Part shown: one piece after another, positions 1-6,521 of the stretch
Layout of the letters: each line of letters starts with the position of its first letter
Position numbering within the stretch: position 1 is the first letter of the stretch
Assembly (NCBI GenBank): GCA_009774345.1
Contig: VSNR01000049.1
Span: 1-24,662, forward strand
Reading direction: 5' to 3'
DNA: 24,662 bases
DNA from: Lachnospiraceae bacterium
Lineage (GTDB): Bacteria; Bacillota; Clostridia; Lachnospirales; Lachnospiraceae
The notes under the pieces: model-generated
The model's database searches: none
Told to the model about the DNA's origin: nothing
What the model saw: the letters and a program-made list of their open reading frames with translations, nothing else
Made by a program: the position numbers and the translations under genes

Positions 1-1445
1 CAGTACCATTTTTCGCCGGCTTACAGCCAGCTGGTGGCGAGCTTGCCGTTTTTCATGTATTGCCAGGAGCCGCTGTGATTCTGCATCCAGCCCTGGGCGG
101 TCTGCGGGTCAATAACGATCTCTACAAACCGCCGCAGGACGGTAGCGACTTCGGCGCGGGTGGCGGTTCCCTGCGGGTCAAACTTACTCCCGCTTTTCCC
201 TGTAAGGATGCCCGCCTGTTGCATGGCTTTGACTTCCTTTGCCGCCCAGCCGCTGATCTGCGCGTTGTCCGCAAAGGTCACATCTTCATGGGCAACCGGC
301 AGGTCATAGCACAGCTTTTTCGCGTAATTTGCCATAATGGCCGCCATCTGTTCCCGCATGATGTTGGTGTCCGGGGAAAAGGTGGTGGCGGCAGTGCCGT
401 CCACAATGCCTTTTTCCGCCACCCAGTTCACATAAGAGGCATAGTAGGCGTCTGCTTTCACATCGGTGAATTTCCCGGTTTTGTAGCTGTCCAGGTCGAT
501 GCCCGCCAGCCGCCCCAGGGCGGTGACAAACATTCCCCGCGTCATGCCCGTGTCAGGGCTGAATTGGTTGTTTCCAGTACCGGTGAGCAGCCCCCGGCTG
601 GCTGCGAAGATGATGTTATCCTCCGCCCAATGGTTCTTAATGTCGGTAAAGTCCGGGACAGGGGTCTTATAGCTGATGCCGTAGATGCTGAAATGCCCGG
701 TTTCAAAGACAACTGTACCCAGGTCAGGGTCATAGCTGGATTTTGTCAGCCATTCCACCTTGCCCTTGCCATCCACATAGACCGCATAGAGATTTCCGGC
801 CTTTTCGTCTTTTGCCGGAGCATAAGGCAGACGGACAGCGATGGTGTGGCCGTTAAAATCGGTGATCGGTGTTTCTTTCCCGCCGGAGAGATACACCAGC
901 GACAGGTCAAAGACCGGTCTTGTGCCGATAGCAGTTTTGGTCTCCTTGGATAAACCGGACGGGTCTGTCTGTTTTACCCGGAAAATAACATCCCCGTTTG
1001 CTGACAGGGTATCCAGCTATTTCAGCAGTTTTGTGTCCATTCCTCCAACAATCACGCCCTCAATGTTGATTTCCAGACGCTTCACATTTTCGCGGACGAG
1101 GGTGTTCAGGGTTTGGGCGTTAATGGTTACATTAAAAGAGTTCTGTCCCTCTTTGGGCGTGATAGGAATAACAACCGCCACGCCATTTGCGGTATTGCCG
1201 TTCTTTTTGGCATCGTTCTTTACCGTGTTGATGGCAGACTGGACAGTGCCGTTATCCACTGCCACATTCCCGTCTTTATCCGGTGTTGCCGGTTTGGTCT
1301 GGCTGGTGGTAGGGATTTCCGGCTTGGTTTCGTCGGGACGCGCTACAATCGTGGAGCCACCGCCGGAGGAACCATTGTCACCACTGGAAGAACCACCCCC
1401 GCCGGACGAGGAACCTCCCCCACTGCCGGAACCGCCAGAGTTATT
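1..1445 (-). pseudogene. SLH-domain cell-surface protein, degraded and running off the left edge
   Basis: The open frame begins just after a TAG at 1446-1448 with a Gly/Ser linker (about 1442-1350), then a Pro/Thr-rich stretch and a folded region. Three S-layer-homology repeats follow at about 656-500, 473-312 and 281-111, each with the F-x-D-x-x-x-x-x-W/Y start and the F-x-P-x-x-x-x-x-R-x-x end. A choline/cell-wall-binding type repeat sits at about 92-24. The product would anchor to the cell wall through its SLH repeats. The frame is cut by TAG at 1017-1019 and TAA at 21-23. Both are in frame with coherent protein on each side: past the TAA the residues AGEKWY continue a wall-binding repeat. 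No signal peptide or start is visible, so the 5' part is lost. The frame assignment is firm; the original size and ligand are unknown. Confidence 0.8.
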
Positions 1446-1631
1446 CTAACGTCAAAGTATGATTGTGCGTAGAAAGGGGGAAGCTGGCAGTATCTGATAG
1501 ATGCCCCAAGTGACACGGTTTCAGCTGGGCGATTTTCGCTTTGCCTGATCGAAAGGGCAAGAACGATGACTTCCAGCCGTACCGCAAATTTTTCGGGTCA
1601 ACGGATTATATATTTTGCACAAAATTATGGG

Positions 1632-1645
1632 TTAGCATTTCCTAA
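1632..1645. promoter_or_regulatory. DtxR-type operator, feoA upstream site 1
   Basis: TTAG-CATTTC-CTAA, extended by one more base pair on each side (G...C). It lies upstream of the feoA promoter and matches the TTAG-N6-CTAA pattern of five other full sites in the window. Confidence 0.7.
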
Positions 1646-1691
1646 CATATTGGTTAGTATGATGAAACTGAGGTTAGTGATAAAAATTGAG

Positions 1692-1723
1692 TTGACAAAG
1701 ACCTTTGAGCGTCATATTATAAT
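1692..1723 (+). promoter_or_regulatory. Sigma-A-type promoter of the feo operon
   Basis: A perfect -35 TTGACA (1692-1697) is followed after 17 bases by TATTAT (1715-1720); an overlapping TATAAT (1718-1723) gives a 20-base spacer. The DtxR-type site at 1730-1743 begins just past the -10, where bound repressor would block the start of transcription. Confidence 0.7.
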
Positions 1724-1729
1724 ATATGG

Positions 1730-1743
1730 TTAGCGAGTGCTAA
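1730..1743. promoter_or_regulatory. DtxR-type operator, feoA site 2
   Basis: TTAGCGAGTGCTAA, in which the palindrome extends inward (TTAGC/GCTAA). It overlaps the expected transcription start a few bases after the -10, the classic position for metal-dependent repression. Confidence 0.78.
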
Positions 1744-1763
1744 CTTCTATTTAACACGTAAGG

Positions 1764-1777
1764 TTAGTGAAAACTAA
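1764..1777. promoter_or_regulatory. DtxR-type operator, feoA site 3
   Basis: TTAGTGAAAACTAA, 25 bases before the feoA start codon. The same 14 bases recur exactly before feoB (2575-2588), which argues for selection rather than chance. Confidence 0.75.
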
Positions 1778-1802
1778 TACATATTCAAAAGAAGGTGAAC
1801 AC

Positions 1803-2015
1803 ATGATGCCGCTTACATTAGCAGAGATTGGAGAGGAAAACATTATCAGGAAAATCGGAGGAAAACAGGAAGTTAAGACACATCTGGAGAACCTTGGTTT
1901 TGTCGTGGGAGGGGCGGTCACTGTAATAAACGCCATCGGGGGCAATGTGATTGTGAATGTGAAGGACTCCCGCATTGCGGTCAGCAGAGAAATGGCACAG
2001 AAGATTATGGTCTGA
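1803..2015 (+). CDS. feoA: Ferrous iron transport protein A (first copy)
   Basis: A 70-residue SH3-like FeoA protein, cytoplasmic, expected to assist the ferrous-iron permease FeoB. The family pattern is visible: an N-terminal LTLAEIGEE segment, a central LENLGFVVGGAVTVI turn-and-strand, and a C-terminal strand with the small-domain RIAVS element followed by A-x-K-I-M-V. The start was chosen at 1803 because GAAGG lies seven bases upstream; a second ATG follows immediately at 1806. It is the first gene of feoA-feoA-feoB, controlled by three DtxR-type sites. A 200-base spacer rich in hairpins separates it from the second feoA, which is unusual for such short partner genes. Identification is confident; the division of labour between the two copies is unknown. 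Confidence 0.88.
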   Translation: MMPLTLAEIGEENIIRKIGGKQEVKTHLENLGFVVGGAVTVINAIGGNVIVNVKDSRIAVSREMAQKIMV

Positions 2016-2075
2016 AAGCATTAAGAAGCCCTTCGGAAGCATGGAATATTGCAAGGGGTTACTAAATGTTTCAAT

Positions 2076-2105
2076 ATCATGGACTCCAGGATAGGACTCC
2101 ATGAT
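2076..2105 (+). repeat. Hairpin 1 in the feoA-feoA spacer
   Basis: A 12-base stem (2076-2087 with 2094-2105, starting ATCATGGA and ending TCCATGAT) has a single C-C mismatch and a 6-base loop. It is the first of three consecutive inverted repeats between the two feoA genes. Confidence 0.7.
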
Positions 2106-2133
2106 CAAAAATTATTATGAAATGAGGAGGACA

Positions 2134-2157
2134 GGTTGAAAATTAAAATTTTCAACC
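2134..2157 (+). repeat. Perfect palindrome in the feoA-feoA spacer
   Basis: Two 11-base arms (2134-2144 GGTTGAAAATT, and 2147-2157 its exact complement) flank only AA. It could form a hairpin or bind a dimeric protein; there is no T-run after it, so it is not a standard terminator. Confidence 0.75.
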
Positions 2158-2159
2158 GA

Positions 2160-2185
2160 GAATTTGTGCCTGGTGGCGCAAATTC
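2160..2185 (+). repeat. Hairpin 3 in the feoA-feoA spacer
   Basis: An 11-base stem (2160-2170 with 2175-2185; GAATTTGTGCC against GGCGCAAATTC) closes on a 4-base TGGT loop. The only non-Watson-Crick pair would be G-U in RNA, so this is more convincing as an RNA structure than as a DNA site. It ends 12 bases before the ribosome site of the second feoA. Confidence 0.72.
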
Positions 2186-2215
2186 CCACACAGAGAAAGG
2201 AGTGTAGTTATCAAA

Positions 2216-2443
2216 ATGAAGACACTAAAAGAATCAAAGGTCGGCGATACCGTCCGGGTGGTGAAGCTCCATGGGGAAGGTGCAGTCAAACGCCGTATCA
2301 TGGACATGGGACTGACAAAGGGCGTGGATGTGCAGATCCGCAAGGTGGCGCCTTTGGGTGATCCGATTGAGGTGACCGTCCGCGGTTATGAACTTTCCAT
2401 CCGGAAAGCAGATGCAGAAATGATTGAAGTCGAAAGTGCGTAA
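2216..2443 (+). CDS. feoA: Ferrous iron transport protein A (second copy)
   Basis: A 75-residue FeoA-family protein with the standard layout: LKESKVGDTVRVVKL at the N-terminus, the diagnostic RRIMDMGLTKGVDVQIRKVAP core (in which M-G-L-x-x-G is the family hallmark), then DPIEVTVRGYELSIRKADAEMI. It is a cytoplasmic partner of FeoB. The ribosome site AGGAG at 2198-2202 sits 13 bases before the ATG, longer than usual, and a hairpin lies just before it, so translation may be modulated. It is closer to textbook FeoA than the first copy. Its last codons lie inside a long inverted repeat spanning 2435-2496. Confidence 0.92.
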   Translation: MKTLKESKVGDTVRVVKLHGEGAVKRRIMDMGLTKGVDVQIRKVAPLGDPIEVTVRGYELSIRKADAEMIEVESA

Positions 2444-2496
2444 AGAACATCTAAGCGGCCAGAGTACGCCCGCTAAGATGTTCTAAGTTACGCACT
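2435..2496 (+). repeat. Long imperfect inverted repeat across the feoA stop codon
   Basis: AGTGCGTAA (2435-2443, including the feoA TAA) pairs with TTACGCACT (2488-2496), and 2444-2458 pairs with 2470-2484 with a single mismatch. The arms total 24 base pairs around an 11-base loop, with a 3-base bulge on the right arm. No T-run follows. It could stabilise a processed 3' end or attenuate read-through into feoB. Confidence 0.7.
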
Positions 2497-2517
2497 GAAG
2501 AATGCCAAGTGCGGGCA
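2497..2517 (+). repeat. Second hairpin in the feoA-feoB spacer
   Basis: GAAGAATGCC pairs with GGCATTCTTC around a loop of about five to six bases, directly abutting the larger inverted repeat upstream. There is no T-run, so simple termination is not supported. Confidence 0.6.
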
Positions 2518-2541
2518 TTCTTCTGAGGTTTCCGTATATAC

Positions 2542-2564
2542 AGGGGTTTATCCCCTTTATTTTC
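2542..2564 (+). terminator. Weak terminator-like hairpin upstream of feoB
   Basis: AGGGG (2542-2546) pairs with CCCCT (2552-2556) around TTTAT, followed by TTATTTT. The stem is short but the T-rich tail is suitable. It would separate feoA transcripts from a feoB unit with its own DtxR site. Confidence 0.4.
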
Positions 2565-2574
2565 AATCAAATAG

Positions 2575-2588
2575 TTAGTGAAAACTAA
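2575..2588. promoter_or_regulatory. DtxR-type operator before feoB
   Basis: TTAGTGAAAACTAA, identical over 14 bases to the feoA site at 1764-1777 and placed 22 bases before the feoB ATG. It suggests feoB has a separate iron-controlled start; a weak TAATAT overlaps its right half at 2586-2591. Confidence 0.72.
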
Positions 2589-2610
2589 TATAAAGAAGGA
2601 GAGAAAAACT

Positions 2611-5013
2611 ATGAGTATGCGAATTGCCCTTGCAGGCAACCCGAACTGCGGAAAAACGACATTATTCAATGCCCTGACAGGTTCCAACCAGTTTGTCGGA
2701 AACTGGCCGGGCGTTACGGTGGAAAAGAAAGAGGGAAAGTTAAAAAGGCATGACGGCGTGACAGTCACCGACCTTCCCGGTATTTATTCCCTTTCCCCCT
2801 ATACACTGGAGGAAGTGGTGGCAAGAAATTATCTGATTGGTGAGCGCCCTGATGCGATCCTGAACCTGATTGACGGTACAAATTTGGAGAGAAACCTTTA
2901 TCTGACCACACAGCTTACCGAACTTGGCATTCCTGTGGTGGTTGCCATCAACATGATGGATGTGGTGGAGAAAAATGGCGACCAGATCAATACGCAGGAG
3001 CTGTCAAGGCAGTTAGGCTGTAAGGTCGTTGAAATTTCCGCCTTGAAAGGAAACGGGATCATGGAAGCGGCGGAGGCTGCAATCAACGCGGCAAAGAACG
3101 GCCGGACCGTTCCGATGCATACCTTTGCAGGAACCGTGGAACATGCCCTTGCCCATATCGAGGAGGCCGCAGTACACGGACTGCCGGAGGAACAGCAGCG
3201 CTGGTATGCCATCAAGTTGTTTGAGCGGGATGATAAGGTTTTGGAGCAGTTAAAGCTATGCGAGTCTGTCCTTTCCCATATTGAAACGGATATTAAGGCG
3301 GCAGAGGAAGAGATGGACGACGACGCGGAATCCATTATCACCAACGAGCGGTATATTTATATCGGAAGCATTATCAAGGGATGTCTGAAAAAGAAGTCGG
3401 CAGGGAAAATGACAAATTCAGACAAAATCGACAGGATTGTCACAAACCGTTTTCTGGGGCTTCCGATTTTTGCGGCGATTATGTTCCTCGTGTATTACAT
3501 CTCCATGGTGACGGTGGGTGCAAACGCCACGAACTGGGCAAATGACGGGCTGTTCGGCGATGGCTTCCATCTGTTTGGCATCGGCTCCGCGGCTTATGGG
3601 GAGGCTTCTGAGGAATACGGTGATGCGGCGCTGATCGTAGACGGGTACGATGCTTATGTGGAGGAAAACGGCGCGGCTCCTACAGGCGACTTCCCTTATG
3701 AAGTGGCGGATGATGAAACGCTGGAAGTGACGGTGGAAACGGCTTCTCTTGTGGATTACGAAGCTGCGCTTGCGGTGATGGAACAGTATGGAGATGAGCC
3801 TGATCCGGCGGCTTACGGCGTATGGGTTCCGGGTATTCCGGTTCTTGTAGGAAATACACTGGAAGCGGCAGGCGCGGCAGACTGGCTTGCAGGGCTGATC
3901 AACGACGGTATCGTAGCCGGTGTGGGTGCGGTGCTTGGCTTCGTGCCGCAGATGCTTGTTTTGTTCCTGCTCCTTGCCTTTTGGGAAGCGTGCGGCTATA
4001 TGGCGCGTATTGCATTCGTACTTGACCGTATTTTTCGCAAGTTCGGATTGTCCGGCAAATCCTTTATTCCGATGCTGATCGGTACCGGCTGCGGCATTCC
4101 GGGCATCATGGCGTCGAGGACGATTGAGAATGAGCGTGACCGCCGTATGACGATTATGACAACGACATTTATTCCCTGCGGCGCGAAAGTTCCGTTTATT
4201 GCCATGGTGGCAGGCGCAATCTTCGGCGGCTCCGCATGGGTGGCAACGAGCGCATACTTTGTCGGTATGGCGGCAATCATCATTTCCGGCATTATGTTAA
4301 AGAAAACGAAGATGTTTTCCGGCGATCCGGCTCCTTTCGTTATGGAGCTCCCGGCTTACCATATGCCCACGGTGGGCAATGTGCTGCGCTCCATGTGGGA
4401 ACGCGGATGGTCTTTCATCAAGAAAGCGGGCACAATCATCCTGCTTTCCACGATTGTTATCTGGTTTACGACATACTTTGGGTTTACTTCGGAAGGTTTC
4501 CGGATGCTTGGCGAGGAGGAAATGGATCAGTCGCTTCTTGCGGCAATTGGCAGCGCGATTGCATGGATTTTCATACCGCTCGGTTGGGGCAACTGGCAGG
4601 CGGCAGTGGCTTCTATTACCGGTCTTGTGGCGAAAGAGAATATCGTCGGCACCATGGGTATCCTCTATCCTGGCGGCTGGTCTGAGATTGGTGCAAACTT
4701 CAGTCAGGTTGCAGGCTATTCTTTCCTTGTGTTCAACCTTTTGTGCGCGCCCTGCTTTGCGGCTATCGGCGCCATCAAACGGGAGATGAACAATGCGAAA
4801 TGGACGTGGTTCGCTATCGGATACCAGTGTGGATTGGCTTACGCGGTGGCGCTGATGGTTTACCAGATTGGTTCTGCATTTACAGGAAATCTGAATATCA
4901 TCGGTCTGTTTGCATCCATCGTAATCCTCGGCGGTATGATTTATATGCTGTTCAGACCGTATAAAGAGGCGACAAAGCTGACAACAAATATGAAACTGAA
5001 AATGGCGAAGTAA
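2611..5013 (+). CDS. feoB: Ferrous iron transport protein B (GTPase permease)
   Basis: An 800-residue inner-membrane ferrous-iron permease with an N-terminal G domain. Visible motifs: G1 GNPNCGKT (residues 9-16), G3 DLPG (54-57), G4 NMMD (114-117) and G5 SALKG (143-147). A helical spacer follows, then the first transmembrane helix near residue 285. The membrane part has the two characteristic Gate-type cores, including IGTGCGIPGIMASRT and FIPCGAKVPFI with conserved cysteines, then later helices ending near residue 785. Between helices one and two lies an acidic, soluble insertion at about residues 330-405. The start at 2611 is set by AAGGAG seven to ten bases upstream. The frame is intact, with its own DtxR site upstream. 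Its TAA overlaps the first codon of the P-type ATPase remnant, so the natural spacer has been deleted. Confidence 0.96.
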   Translation: MSMRIALAGNPNCGKTTLFNALTGSNQFVGNWPGVTVEKKEGKLKRHDGVTVTDLPGIYSLSPYTLEEVVARNYLIGERPDAILNLIDGTNLERNLYLTTQLTELGIPVVVAINMMDVVEKNGDQINTQELSRQLGCKVVEISALKGNGIMEAAEAAINAAKNGRTVPMHTFAGTVEHALAHIEEAAVHGLPEEQQRWYAIKLFERDDKVLEQLKLCESVLSHIETDIKAAEEEMDDDAESIITNERYIYIGSIIKGCLKKKSAGKMTNSDKIDRIVTNRFLGLPIFAAIMFLVYYISMVTVGANATNWANDGLFGDGFHLFGIGSAAYGEASEEYGDAALIVDGYDAYVEENGAAPTGDFPYEVADDETLEVTVETASLVDYEAALAVMEQYGDEPDPAAYGVWVPGIPVLVGNTLEAAGAADWLAGLINDGIVAGVGAVLGFVPQMLVLFLLLAFWEACGYMARIAFVLDRIFRKFGLSGKSFIPMLIGTGCGIPGIMASRTIENERDRRMTIMTTTFIPCGAKVPFIAMVAGAIFGGSAWVATSAYFVGMAAIIISGIMLKKTKMFSGDPAPFVMELPAYHMPTVGNVLRSMWERGWSFIKKAGTIILLSTIVIWFTTYFGFTSEGFRMLGEEEMDQSLLAAIGSAIAWIFIPLGWGNWQAAVASITGLVAKENIVGTMGILYPGGWSEIGANFSQVAGYSFLVFNLLCAPCFAAIGAIKREMNNAKWTWFAIGYQCGLAYAVALMVYQIGSAFTGNLNIIGLFASIVILGGMIYMLFRPYKEATKLTTNMKLKMAK

Positions 5014-5265
5014 CGGCGCGGAAATTGCAAGGGAGATTGTGGACATTATGATTGGTTCGGATGACCTGTACGGGCTTGTAACGTTAAAAAGGCTGAGCAA
5101 TGCGCTGGTTGGCGAATCCATGGGAATTACAGGGTAATTGTCGGTTTCAATACGGCGCTGATCCTGCTTGGTGTCGGTGGATTTTTGCAGCCCGCATCCT
5201 CGGTGCTTTTGCACAATACTTCGACGCTGGCAATCAGCCTGAAAAGTATGCAGGATCTATTGTAA
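5012..5265 (+). pseudogene. C-terminal remnant of a heavy-metal P-type ATPase
   Basis: Reading from 5012, the frame gives NGAEIAREI, then SDDLYGLVTLKRLSNALVG, the segment that follows the GDGxND motif in P1B-type metal ATPases. One base appears deleted near 5112; in the next frame the protein continues NYRVIVGFNTALILLGVGG (a membrane helix) and ends LLHNTSTLAISLKSMQDLL with TAA at 5263-5265. This is the normal C-terminal end of the family. The phosphorylation and nucleotide domains are missing. With feo, HMA and dtxR neighbours, the ancestor was probably a metal (perhaps iron) efflux ATPase; the metal cannot be read from this fragment. Confidence 0.8.
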
Positions 5266-5269
5266 CAGA

Positions 5270-5662
5270 TCAGTCACGCCCTAAAATGGACAGGATACAT
5301 TTTTTCATCGCCTCATAGCTTTCCGGGGTGATGTCATGCTCCATTTTACAGGCATCGCCCGCTGCGATTACGGGGTCAACGCCAAGATGGACCAGCCAGT
5401 CTGTCAGCAGGGTGTGACGTTCGTAGACGCTTTCTGCGATTTTTCGCCCGTCCTCTGTCAGACAGAGGTATCCTTCCTCCGAAACGGTGATGTATCCGCG
5501 GTTTTTCAGGTTTTTTACGGCGACGCTCACGCTCGGCTTTGAAAAATTCAACTCGGTCGCCACGTCGATGGAACGCACCACAGAGAGGCGGCTGCTTAAG
5601 ATCAGTATTGTTTCAAGGTAATCCTCAAGGGATTCCTCGGCTTTGTGCCGGATATAACTCAT
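5270..5662 (-). CDS. DtxR-family metal-dependent repressor (paralogue 1)
   Basis: A 130-residue DtxR/MntR-type regulator with an N-terminal winged helix (EDYLETI start, recognition helix around SKPSVSVAVKNL, wing at GYLCLTEDG) and a dimer/metal domain. By-eye alignment places likely ligands at D14, E17, H83, C105, E108 and H109. The DACxxEH pattern matches the Cys-containing site of iron-sensing DtxR rather than the all-carboxylate site of manganese-sensing MntR. There is no C-terminal SH3 domain. The ATG at 5662 has AAAGGAG eight bases upstream. An imperfect DtxR site overlaps its own promoter, suggesting autoregulation. It faces away from the HMA-dtxR pair and converges on the ATPase remnant four bases from its end. 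Confidence 0.9.
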   Translation of the reverse strand: MSYIRHKAEESLEDYLETILILSSRLSVVRSIDVATELNFSKPSVSVAVKNLKNRGYITVSEEGYLCLTEDGRKIAESVYERHTLLTDWLVHLGVDPVIAAGDACKMEHDITPESYEAMKKCILSILGRD

Positions 5663-5700
5663 GGTATCACTGTACTCCTTTCCGGGACGGAATCCCGCCC

Positions 5701-5716
5701 GTAAGTTAATCCTAAC
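5701..5716. promoter_or_regulatory. Imperfect DtxR-type operator before dtxR paralogue 1
   Basis: GTAAG-TTAATC-CTAAC, one base away from the G-TTAG-N6-CTAA-C pattern. On the minus strand it overlaps a weak promoter (TTGCGC at 5737-5732, 17 bases, TAGGAT at 5714-5709), consistent with negative autoregulation. Confidence 0.5.
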
Positions 5717-5799
5717 ACTTTAGGGAGGGAGGCGCAAGGTCTGACAGCAAAAAGGATGTTATCAAATTTTGTATGACATAGGGATGAACTGTAAATATT

Positions 5800-5828
5800 T
5801 GCGGCATTGACAGGTGTGCCGCATTTTT
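5800..5828 (+). terminator. Terminator-like hairpin in the leader of the HMA-dtxR unit
   Basis: TGCGGCA (5800-5806) pairs exactly with TGCCGCA (5817-5823), followed by TTTTT (5824-5828). The 10-base loop contains TTGACA, which could instead be a -35 element. It ends 9 bases before the DtxR palindrome. No + strand gene lies directly upstream, so it may be an attenuator in the leader. Confidence 0.5.
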
Positions 5829-5837
5829 GAAAGGCAG

Positions 5838-5857
5838 AGGTTAGATTTTGCTAACCT
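5838..5857. promoter_or_regulatory. DtxR-type operator before the HMA-dtxR unit
   Basis: The longest operator in the window: AGGTTAG (5838-5844) and CTAACCT (5851-5857) are perfect 7-base arms around ATTTTG. It lies 23 bases before the HMA start codon. Confidence 0.8.
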
Positions 5858-5880
5858 GAAAGGAAAGAGAGGGATTGTTT

Positions 5881-6138
5881 ATGGTTAAGATTACAGTGGG
5901 TATTGACGGTATGGCGTGCGGGATGTGCGAAGCGCATATTAATGAGGCGGTACGGAACGCTTTTCCAGTTAAAAAAGTGACCAGCTCACATACAAAAAAG
6001 GAAACTGTCATCCTGGCGGAGCGGGAGATACCTGAACCGGAGCTTCGGAAAGTCATAGCGGAGGCGGGATATGACGTAATGAGCATGAACTGGGCGCCGT
6101 ATGAGAAAAAGGGACTGTTTTCGAGGAGGCAGGCATGA
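5881..6138 (+). CDS. Small HMA-domain metal-binding protein
   Basis: An 85-residue cytoplasmic protein with a ferredoxin-like heavy-metal-associated fold. The canonical GMxCxxC loop is GMACGMC with the metal-binding cysteines at residues 13 and 16; the usual second half (ILAEREIPEPELRKVIAEAGY) completes the domain. A basic tail (KKGLFSRRQA) extends beyond the normal 70-residue CopZ length. The ATG at 5881 follows a GAGAGGGA ribosome site. Its TGA overlaps the ATG of the second dtxR gene (ATGA), so the two are translationally coupled. The family usually carries copper, but the DtxR operator and a lost P-type ATPase point to an iron or mixed-metal role here. Copper versus iron cannot be decided from sequence. 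Confidence 0.85.
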   Translation: MVKITVGIDGMACGMCEAHINEAVRNAFPVKKVTSSHTKKETVILAEREIPEPELRKVIAEAGYDVMSMNWAPYEKKGLFSRRQA

Positions 6139-6521
6139 AAAAGAAAAAATCGGTGGAGGATTATTTGAAGACAATCTATATCCTTTCTGGAAAAAAGGAC
6201 GTACATGGGGCGGATATTGCAAGGGCAATCGGCGTTTCACGGCCGACTGTCTGTGTGTCCTTAAAGGCGCTGGAGGAGGAAGGGTATATTCTCATGGACG
6301 ATGCGCGGGAAGTCCATCTGACGGAGAAGGGGCTGCGGATCGCGGAAGAAACCTATGAACGGCACAGTACATTCTGCCAGCTTCTGACGGAGCTTGGTGT
6401 GGATGAAAAGGTGGCGGCGTCAGATGCCTGCGAGATGGAGCATGCGGTCAGCAATGAAAGCTACCGGGCATTGAAGGCGCTTGTGGCGTTGCCTGCGAGA
6501 TCGATGAAAAGCCGGACATGA
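6135..6521 (+). CDS. DtxR-family metal-dependent repressor (paralogue 2)
   Basis: A 128-residue DtxR-type regulator: SVEDYLKTIY N-terminus, recognition helix around SRPTVCVSLKAL, wing, then the dimer/metal domain with H77, C99, E102 and H103 in a DACEMEH motif. The position equivalent to the acidic ligand E17 of paralogue 1 is K12 here, so the two proteins probably differ in metal affinity. AGGAGG precedes the ATG by seven bases, and the start overlaps the HMA stop. The end is unusual: after RALKALV the frame drifts into LPARSMKSRT, while a different frame stays open with cysteine-rich protein-like sequence to 6601. The C-terminus may therefore be frameshifted or replaced, though the length is close to that of its paralogue. 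Confidence 0.85.
   Translation: MKKKKSVEDYLKTIYILSGKKDVHGADIARAIGVSRPTVCVSLKALEEEGYILMDDAREVHLTEKGLRIAEETYERHSTFCQLLTELGVDEKVAASDACEMEHAVSNESYRALKALVALPARSMKSRT

Larger units (their letters stand above)
1449..1763. other. Intergenic control region upstream of feoA
   Basis: No gene is supported here. It separates the SLH remnant from feoA and holds two DtxR-type palindromes, extra TTAG half sites (1654-1657 and 1674-1677) and a sigma-A-type promoter. A 43-codon open stretch at 1514-1645 (containing FSWAIFALPDRK) has no start codon or ribosome site; it might be debris of a mobile-element gene, but I do not recognise it. Confidence 0.5.

Noticed and set aside
60..1472. Long open frames on the + strand across the SLH region
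   Set aside because: They are antisense shadows: the minus strand shows three clear SLH repeats and a Gly/Ser linker, while the + products are low-complexity (Pro/Glu or Arg/Gly rich) without motifs or ribosome sites.
1514..1645. A small gene containing FSWAIFALPDRK
   Set aside because: No start codon or ribosome site, no recognised family, and it overlaps operator sequence; left as possible debris.
1449..1763. A riboswitch in the feoA leader
   Set aside because: The region is explained by a promoter and palindromic operators; I see no conserved riboswitch core, and the transcript from the proposed promoter leaves only about 75 bases of leader.
4297..5214. A 305-codon minus-strand open frame opposite feoB
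   Set aside because: It lies opposite confidently assigned feoB membrane segments and has no family motif.
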